From Oryzias latipes (Eukaryota; Chordata; Actinopteri; Beloniformes; Adrianichthyidae), in NCBI RefSeq assembly GCF_002234675.1, contig NC_019879.2, positions 6,577,325 through 6,641,324 of the forward strand: 64,000 nt of DNA. Direction: 5' to 3'. Positions 57,350 to 64,000 of this stretch are shown one piece after another. Positions within the stretch are counted from its first letter, which is position 1. Each line of letters begins with the position of its first letter. Made by a program: the position numbers and the translations under genes. Below the pieces are notes generated by a model, which was not told where the DNA came from, searched no databases, and saw only the letters and a program-made list of their open reading frames with translations.

Positions 57350-57740
57350 ACAAAGTGGGACTCTAGAAGACTGGAAGAGAGCACGCAAAGAAGAACGGGG
57401 ACATGCAGCACATGTTGAAGGTGAAGGTGGCAAAGACCAAACAGGGGGTGTACAAGGACTTCTATGACAGGGTCGGACAAAAAGGAGGAAGAAGTAGATC
57501 TGTACAGATTGGCAAGGCAGACAAATCGACATGGAAGGATGTGCAGCTGGTTAGCTTGATCACGGGCAGGAATGGAGATTTGTTGACCTGTTCTTCAGCT
57601 GTGATGGAAAGAAGAAAGGAGAACTTTGTAGAGCTGATGAATGAGGAAAATGTTAGACAGCACAGAGGGGGAGAGGTGCTTGTGGAGCAGGAAAAGTTGC
57701 AAAGATTAGTTAGGATGAAGGGAGGAAAACGTTGAAGAAG
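57350..57740 (+). mobile_element. RTE-type LINE fragment (endonuclease/RT linker)
   Basis: On + the frame from 57,403 reads VKVAKTKQGVYKDFYDRV, TWKDVQLVSLITGRNGDLLT and ENFVELMNEENVRQ, the linker before reverse transcriptase in RTE/BovB-like LINEs. No RT follows. Confidence 0.7.
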
Positions 57741-57899
57741 ATGAAGAGTGTAAATACCCTGCTGGGTATTCTTCCTATCCAGGTTTAGCAGCAGAAACCA
57801 AACTAGCAACCCTTTAGCCAAAGGTCCGTGCCATAAGGACACTTGGGATGTCCTTATCCGGCATACAAACAACAACTTTCACATTTTCTCTTTATATTT

Positions 57900-58330
57900 T
57901 ATGTTTTTTCAAAGCTAATCAATTTTTTCAATGATGGAGGACACATTATGAAAATTAAGCACATTAACTGCATTTCTAAGTATTTCCTTGTTCAAATTGT
58001 TTGATTCAGGAGCAGATTAAAAACATGCAGCCGAAAAAATCTTGCACTTGTGACATAGAAGCTACAAACAGCAGGCCACAAGCTCCGTACTCCGCTCCAT
58101 TCCGATGCATCCACTTGAAGAAAAATAGATCCATGTACAACTTCAATTTCATCCGAGCTGGCATCTGGCTCAGATGCTGCACAGCTCCAATACTGCTCGC
58201 CATTTTTGTTGCACCTCTACAGTTAGGTTGGGGGTGTGAGCTACCAGGAGAGGATAAACAAAGGGATGGGAAGGCACTCTGCACCAACAGTTCTGCCCTT
58301 GATTCAAAGGTAAATTTTTAAATGAACTAC
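57900..58330. repeat. Dispersed repeat family E, copy 3
   Basis: Blocks GATTCAGGAGCAGATTAAAA, GTACTCCGCTCCATTCCGAT, AAATAGATCCATG, GCTCGCCATTTTTGTTGCAC and TGCACCAACAGTTCTGCCC are shared with copies 1 and 2. Confidence 0.6.
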
Positions 58331-59493
58331 TGTCACCCTGCATAAAACAATGTCCTATTATTTTTAAATATTGGCTAAAAACAGCATAGTCATAAAAAAA
58401 GACAGCTGAAAATCATTTTACAACAGATCAAAAGATGATTGGAGTAGGTGAGACCAAAGTGAGACCACCCTGAAATGGTCCACACACTTTCTCAAGTGGA
58501 GAGAAACAGCGTCCCATTTATCTCATCAGTATGCGTTTGGACGGTGGAAGGAAACGTGCAGTATGCAGAGCAAACCATGAGCACATGAGAGAAACACTAA
58601 AGCATCCAGCATTTAAACCAGGCCCTCCTCATGAGGAGTATTTGATTACTTCCAATCCAGTCTTCATAAACAATCATTATGCATTGTATCATAAACCCAC
58701 TAAAACAAAAGTTGTAAACCATTGAAATGCTTCCATATGCACCATGGTTAATGTTACATTCCAACTGTATGGTTGCAAGTTCAAACAATGGTAGAGGAAC
58801 TTGCTTTGAAACTTGTTTATGTTGATGCAAGCATGATAATGTGGGCATTATCAGAAGCAGAGTTGTGGATTGAGACACGTTGTCTGATAAAACATAAGGA
58901 TTAAAGAACGATACACAGGGCAGTGTTGTAATCTGACACCTGTGGCCAGAAACACAACAGCTCACATGACCGTCTGGATCAGCTGTTATTAGCTGGGAGA
59001 TTATTCATGATAGTAAATACAGATTAGAGTCTGCTTCTAAAGATAGTGTTACATGTCAGCCTGGTACTCCTGCCAAAATGAAAGCTTTGCTTTCAGCACA
59101 AGACACTGACAAAAGATCTTTGTCCCGAGTAAAATTAAACTTGATAGGACAAGATTATGTTCTATATAGATACATTGAAACTCCACACAGAAAGAAAAAA
59201 CGGAAATATTATTCTACATAATAATAATAATACACTGTAAGACCAAATTGTGAATACTGTTTCCAGATTTAGGAAAGCATTTAAAAGCCTATAGTGATTG
59301 CAGATCTATTTTTTCTTTTGCAAACTTCAAATGTCAAAACATAATAAAATGGGATTTATTCTAGACTTTGTTATAATTCTCAGTTTAGACACTGTTCCTA
59401 ATTGATTGCTCCTTTACAATACTGCCTCATTTAAAGAAAACTTTAGTATGGCCAAACAAAAAAGGAAAGAAAAATACAAACGTCAGAGCTCTG

Positions 59494-59958
59494 TTTCTCC
59501 TTCTGGTCACCAGTGGGAGCCATCCCTGGAATATTGACGAACCACATCTCCCAGCCGCCTCAGCGCAGCGTAGTCCCCGGATGCCGCTCACCTGGATCCC
59601 ATTGACAATCACCCACCTGAGACTTAAGCAGCGCACCGAGTCTCGCTCAGTGCAAAGTATTGTCTGTGCCGCTTAGCCGGCATTACCAAGCGTTTATATC
59701 CGGACCTGACCTTTTGTTGACCTGACCCTGATTCTACTCCGACTCCGGAACCAGACTTTGTTTGTCGGCCGCCTGCCCCCAACCCACGATAACCTAAGCC
59801 TGACCCCTGAAACTTCAATGTTCGTGTTTGACCTGCCTGTCCAACCCTGCCTTAGCTCTATGGACTTATAGTTGTGTCAGACTTCTGCTTTGTCAACCCA
59901 TCTGTTCAATAAACCCGCTGCAAGTGGATCCAGCCGTCTGCCTGTCTGTCCGTAACAG
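59494..59958 (+). mobile_element. Candidate solo LTR
   Basis: Starts TGTTTCTCCTTCTGG and ends GTCTGTCCGTAACA (TG...CA). Contains CACATCTCCCAGCCGCCTCA and near its end TTCAATAAACCCGCTGC (polyadenylation signal) followed by CTGCCTGTCTGTCC, the usual layout of fish gypsy-type LTRs. CT-rich, GC above its surroundings. No internal region and no clear target duplication. Confidence 0.55.
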
Positions 59959-59981
59959 AACCAAGAAGTATGTTTCTTTGC

Positions 59982-60195
59982 AGAATGGTAAATGGTGTGT
60001 ACTTGTATATCCCTTTTCTACCCTCCTTGATGGCCCAAAGCCCTTTATAGTCACAGTCCCATTCACCCATGCAAACACACTTTTACACACTAATGGCGTT
60101 TCTGCTGACAAACACTGGAGCCAACCGATAACCACCAGGAGCAACACAGTTCAGTGTGTGGCCCCAAAACACTTTGACACATGGGCAGGCAGGGT
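59982..60195 (-). mobile_element. SINE family 1, minus copy
   Basis: On - it reads GGTTTCCACCCTGCCTGCCC, then AAAGTGTTTTGGGGCC, GTGAATGGGACTGTGACTAT and AAGGGCTTTGGGCCATC, matching 4895-5118 and 11766-11895. Confidence 0.6.
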
Positions 60196-60199
60196 GGAA

Positions 60200-61325
60200 A
60201 CCAAGCCTGAAATTAAATAAAAAGTCAAATAAACACAAAGAAAAAAGTATTTCACAGTCTTTCATATTTCTATCTATGTGAAACCTGGGCTTGTTAGGAT
60301 AACACAATTCCAATTCTGGAATTTTGTTTTACTTTTTAAAATGTAATGTTTTTTTTCAAATTTCCACTGTGATCTTTAATATATTTTTGAGTTGAGTGAT
60401 TTGTTGGTGTGATTTGCATTTCAGGGCCACCATACATTTTTATCATGCAAAAAAAAAAAATATTTAAACAAAATGATATTGTATCCCCAAAAAATGAAGA
60501 GAAAAAGAAGTTATGGGGATTACTTAATGATCTTTTTGACCTCAGTTTTAGTATTCTCTTATCTACCAATATGAAACTCTGTTGTTTTGTTTGTCTACCA
60601 CCTGTCAGTAACATATCTGTATTATACATTTAGACTATAAGATCATTGATAGCTCTTCCTAAATCCTCTAATCCACTGAAGGGCAGATAAAATCACTTCA
60701 AGGACCCTTCAAATCTTTCCATGAAGTCTTTAAAAACCCTGTATTTAAACGTGTCACTACTGTCTGACCTTTTCGGTCTTTTAGCATCTGTCAAGAAAAA
60801 TCCTGCAGTTCTTTCATTTTTACACAGTTGCAACTTGAAGAGTTCAAACAATAAATGAGGTCATGTTACCCTTCAGCGTGGTCCTGTTTTATTTATGATC
60901 TGTAAGAACTGAAGATATGCGTGACAATGATTAATAGCATGGTGACAGAGTCTTAATTCTGTCCTTCTGTCCTCTGAGGTCTTGTTACAAGCCACGCATG
61001 TACAAACACAAGTCCACACACTCTGACCCTTCTCTCTACCAGTAAGATTCTGTTCTAAGAAGCTGCTATATATATATATGAGTTGACACGTCTAATTATG
61101 TTTCACATGGAAACAGTTAGTGAAAAAGCATAATAACAATACAGAGGTTAGCCAGTGCAGTTCCTTTGAAGCAGGTCTGTCATAGAGAGCACTACGCAAA
61201 AACAAGCCCTTCATTTAGAGATCCTTTAGACTACTTATTTACTTCTGGAGCTTTAGCATAGTCTGGAACTGTATCTGCCCATTAATCCACTTTAGATGGG
61301 TACTGGATAGATTAACTTAATCCAT
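60200..61325. other. Intronic or intergenic AT-rich sequence
   Basis: No gene or repeat family recognised. It lies upstream of the visible znf385b exons and probably belongs to its 5' intron. Confidence 0.4.
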
Positions 61326-61329
61326 TAGG

Positions 61330-61418
61330 AAAGTTGTCTTATATTAATTGTACAGCACTTTGTAATCTGGATTTCGAAAAGTGCTATATAAATAAAGTTT
61401 ATTATTATTATTATTATT
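61330..61418 (+). repeat. Retroposon tail with (ATT)n
   Basis: GTACAGCACTTTGTAATCTG, then AAAAGTGCTATATAAATAAA and (TTATTA)n: the 3' end of a dispersed fish retroposon. Confidence 0.6.
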
Positions 61419-61871
61419 CCTTAGAGTCTCGACGGTCAACATGTGGTTGCACACAGGGCTAAAGCTAAAAGCATGGTAAACATTTTTGCATTCAACTGTT
61501 ATTGCTTAACTTTGATTTATTTACTTGTGAGAGTTTAGCTGGCTAGCTTTACTGATGACACTTTTTTTTCTATAAACCATAACTGATTTTTTAAAGACAG
61601 TTTTTTGATCTATTGTATAAATGTTTCAGTGGTCTTTTTATTATGATTATGCTGTTTTAAGGCCAAATCTAAACATAGTTTCTGCAGAACAGAAGGAGTT
61701 CATTAGAAATTCACCTCCAAGTTGTGGGCAGTACCGTTGGTGCAGAGCAACCAACTCTTCCACATTTCTTTTACACTTACATCATTTAAAAAAGATCTTT
61801 TCTTAGTTTTCTTGTGGCAATCAACTTTAAGTGTATAGACTTTTACTGCAATGTACCCAACATCTACACAC

Positions 61872-62165
61872 TGTTTGTTGTTCACCTTTCAGCTTATCCC
61901 TTCAGGGGTTGCCACAGCAAATCTGATTTGGACAGATGGTTTTGTCAGAGATCCTTAGGTCGGATGCCCTTCCTGGCACAACCCTGTATTTTATCCGAGC
62001 TGGGGACCAGGACAGGGGGACCCAGAGTTGGGCCCCTGGTGGGTACATAGTTAAGCATTTGTGTGAAGGATCTTGGTCAGAGACCCACACTGGATGGAGT
62101 TCATTGTGAAACGAACCCTGGTTTCCCATGCGCCAGTCCTAGACGCAGCCGACTGAGCCATTTCT
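61872..62165 (-). mobile_element. tRNA-derived SINE, minus orientation
   Basis: On - the head has TGGCTCAGTCGG, a perfect A box, and about 40 bases later GGGTTCGTTTC, a degenerate B box. The body includes GAAGGGCATCCGACCTAAGG and the end CAACCCCTGAAGGGATAAGC, a common fish SINE body. It is not a functional tRNA gene: no acceptor stem or closed cloverleaf. Confidence 0.65.
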
Positions 62166-62304
62166 TATGTAAATTAAAGTTAAATAACAGTGAAATCTGT
62201 TTGTCACAAAACTAAATTAAAACAGAAAGCTGCTTCTAAGACAGAGAGGAGAGTAGGAGTTCTAACAAACAGATAAAAGCATGGGTTTCTAATTCAATGA
62301 TTAA

Positions 62305-62800
62305 GTAAGGGTTAATGGCCGACGGAGTATGCATTATCACTTCTTAAAGCACGCCGTGGAAGCCTGAACCGTCCGCCGTGGCGAGAAGTGCGTTAAAAAG
62401 TGATAATGCATACTTCAAAAGCCATTAACTTGCTTATACCATGGTCACTTACAAAACAAATAAATAGTTTTTTTTTCAATTTGGATCTATGGATCTTTGG
62501 GCTATTTGCGACGCGGACTCTTCGCGCCGCACCACGTGACAAAAAAAAAAGAAAAAACACTACGTGACGAATAGTCCGCGTCGTGCCGCACCACCGCTGC
62601 AGTCAAGATTCGGCGATAAAAACCGATATATATCTATGCTGATCTTTCCGATGGGTTGAATAAAGCATCAGTTCAGAGAGAAAGTTCACCTCTTACTGCT
62701 CGTTTTTGTCCAAATAATGAAGCAAAAGGTTGTTTTGTTGGTATATCACTTTTTAATGCACACCTAGCAGCCAATCAGAATCGAGTATAACATGTGTTAA
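62305..62800. repeat. Palindromic mobile repeat (hairpin family), copy 2
   Basis: GGGTTAATGGCCGACGGAGT, then ATGCATTATCACTTCTTAAA, a GC-rich centre (CACGCCGTGGAAGCC) and the inverse arm to 62,432. CTTATACCATGGTCAC follows. This is the reverse orientation of 8284-8577. Further right (62,510-62,600) are GACGCGGACTC / GTCCGCGTC repeats that resemble the GTCCGC part of copy 1. Confidence 0.7.
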
Positions 62801-62804
62801 AACT

Positions 62805-64000
62805 ACAGTAAAAAAATTTGCATGCTCCCACATATTTCTTGATGTACTTTTGTCCAACCTAAATAATATTCTCAGTGCAGGTGAAAAGAACATTGAGGAT
62901 CAGAGGGCAGCATGGCTGGCTTTCCCTGCAATCTTGGTTTGATCATCTGAGCTTAGCAGAGACAGTCGATTGATTTTGTTTTTCTACATGCCGTTTTTGC
63001 AGTAAATCCTGGAATTCTGCAGATTCAACCCCTGATCACATTCAAATACCCCCCCCCCCCCCCCGTTGATTAATAAATCATCAAACTCAAAAGCTGCAAG
63101 CATTTCATTGATTGCATATTCCGGCTCTTGCTTTCATTGGATGCTGAGATTAAGAGCCACATAATCGTTTCTCATTTAAAACCTCCAGAATCCTGCGGGT
63201 CAGTCCAGATTCCACTGCAGCGGCCAGATTTATGCACCTTGCGTTAGTCACAGTCCTTCCTGGAATTCACACCTCCCTTGCTCCCACAAACACAAACACA
63301 TAGTTTCGCTCCACTTGAAAGCTAGCATGAAGTGAAACCCCCCAACAGTCTTCTGCTGATCTGTCAGCTCAAATGGAAACTCTTGTAAGTGATCTGATCT
63401 GCATAGCTTAGAGATCACTGGGTGAGGTTACTGAGAAATGTTGCTGATATATTATCACTCGAAGCCTCCGAGTCTATATGTCAATTTGAGTTTCTGGGTT
63501 TCCAGGTCTGGACACACATTTCAGAAACAGTGCATCCCTGATCTGGACTCAGGAACATTTCTGATGTGCGTAAAGGTTGCTCATTTATTTTAGTCTATCT
63601 GACTTTAAGGTAGTGTATCATTAATAAACTTAATCTTATCACTCAAACATAATGTTTTGAATTGAGTCTTTGTTCTATTATTTGAAGAATTTCTGTGATT
63701 AACATGTCCGTCCTCCTCACTATTGAATCCCCTTAAAGAAAACAGAAAGAACTGGTTAAATGCTAAATTAAAAAAAAAAAAGCACAGTTCACAGAGGTAA
63801 AAAATACAGTTGTTCTATCTTTTTACACTTCTTTTTCCATTAAAAAACATTGAAAATTGTGTTTTTAATATATCTTCTTGTGGCATTTTGATGGAGGTGA
63901 TGAAGGGTGGTGTGAAGGGCTGTAAGCTAGTAAGAGCAGATAACATAAACAGAGAACTCTCAATAATCTTCATGCCCACGGTCCGGCCCACAACTCAGGC
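62805..64000. other. Right end of the window, no gene seen
   Basis: Non-repetitive AT-rich sequence with a C-run at about 63,049-63,064. The last 170 bases include TATCTTCTTGTGGCATTTTG, a block shared with repeat family E, so another copy may begin there. Confidence 0.4.

Noticed and set aside
61872..62165. tRNA gene on -
   Set aside because: Good A box but degenerate B box and no acceptor stem; fits an SINE head.

Overview
The window is vertebrate nuclear DNA, almost certainly from a teleost (spiny-rayed fish type). It holds intron-rich vertebrate genes with GT..AG introns, AT-rich non-coding DNA, many microsatellites, and the dense mix of gypsy-type LTR elements, RTE/CR1/L2-like LINEs, tRNA-derived SINEs, hAT elements, Tc1/mariner remnants and palindromic MITEs usual in such fish. 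Several repeat families look medaka-like, but the genus cannot be fixed by eye. No prokaryotic features, rRNA, CRISPR or intact tRNA genes were seen.

Layout. (1) 1-4,700: a transposon nest. An RTE-type LINE is interrupted on its left by a minus-strand gypsy-type LTR retrotransposon (gag-pol and 5' LTR, running off the left edge) and on its right by a CR1/Rex1-like LINE. (2) 4,900-12,070: a broken C-type-lectin locus. Three exons on + encode a complete Ca-binding lectin domain. Two tandem copies of the 5' half of a CD209-like receptor (start exon and transmembrane exon) lie on -, and one of them is clearly dead. (3) 13,077-17,134 (+): dnajc15, complete in six exons, 149 residues. (4) 19,667-35,500 (-): sestd1, a SEC14 and spectrin-repeat protein in 18 coding exons, 745 residues, with an acidic C-terminal extension. 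(5) 44,893 to beyond 54,846 (-): znf385b, a nuclear zinc-finger protein. Seven coding exons are visible, including a terminal exon hidden in a polypurine/polypyrimidine stretch; its 5' exons lie to the right of the window.

sestd1 and znf385b are neighbours in other vertebrates, so that pair is conserved. dnajc15 sits elsewhere in mammals, so the dnajc15/sestd1 convergent junction is probably a lineage-specific joint. It is marked by an inverted pair of MITEs.

Introns and spacers are loaded with transposons, several nested with recognisable target-site duplications: L2-like LINE > 1,079-bp hAT > candidate solo LTR at 50.1-53.2 kb, and a 550-bp hAT at 27.0-27.6 kb. Splicing-relevant oddities in sestd1 are a 78-bp stop-free phase-0 intron, a 202-bp intron more than half filled by a hairpin MITE, and a (TG)n tract in place of a polypyrimidine tract. 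No wholly new biological system was found. The most unusual signals are these sestd1 intron features, the broken lectin array and the palindromic repeat families.
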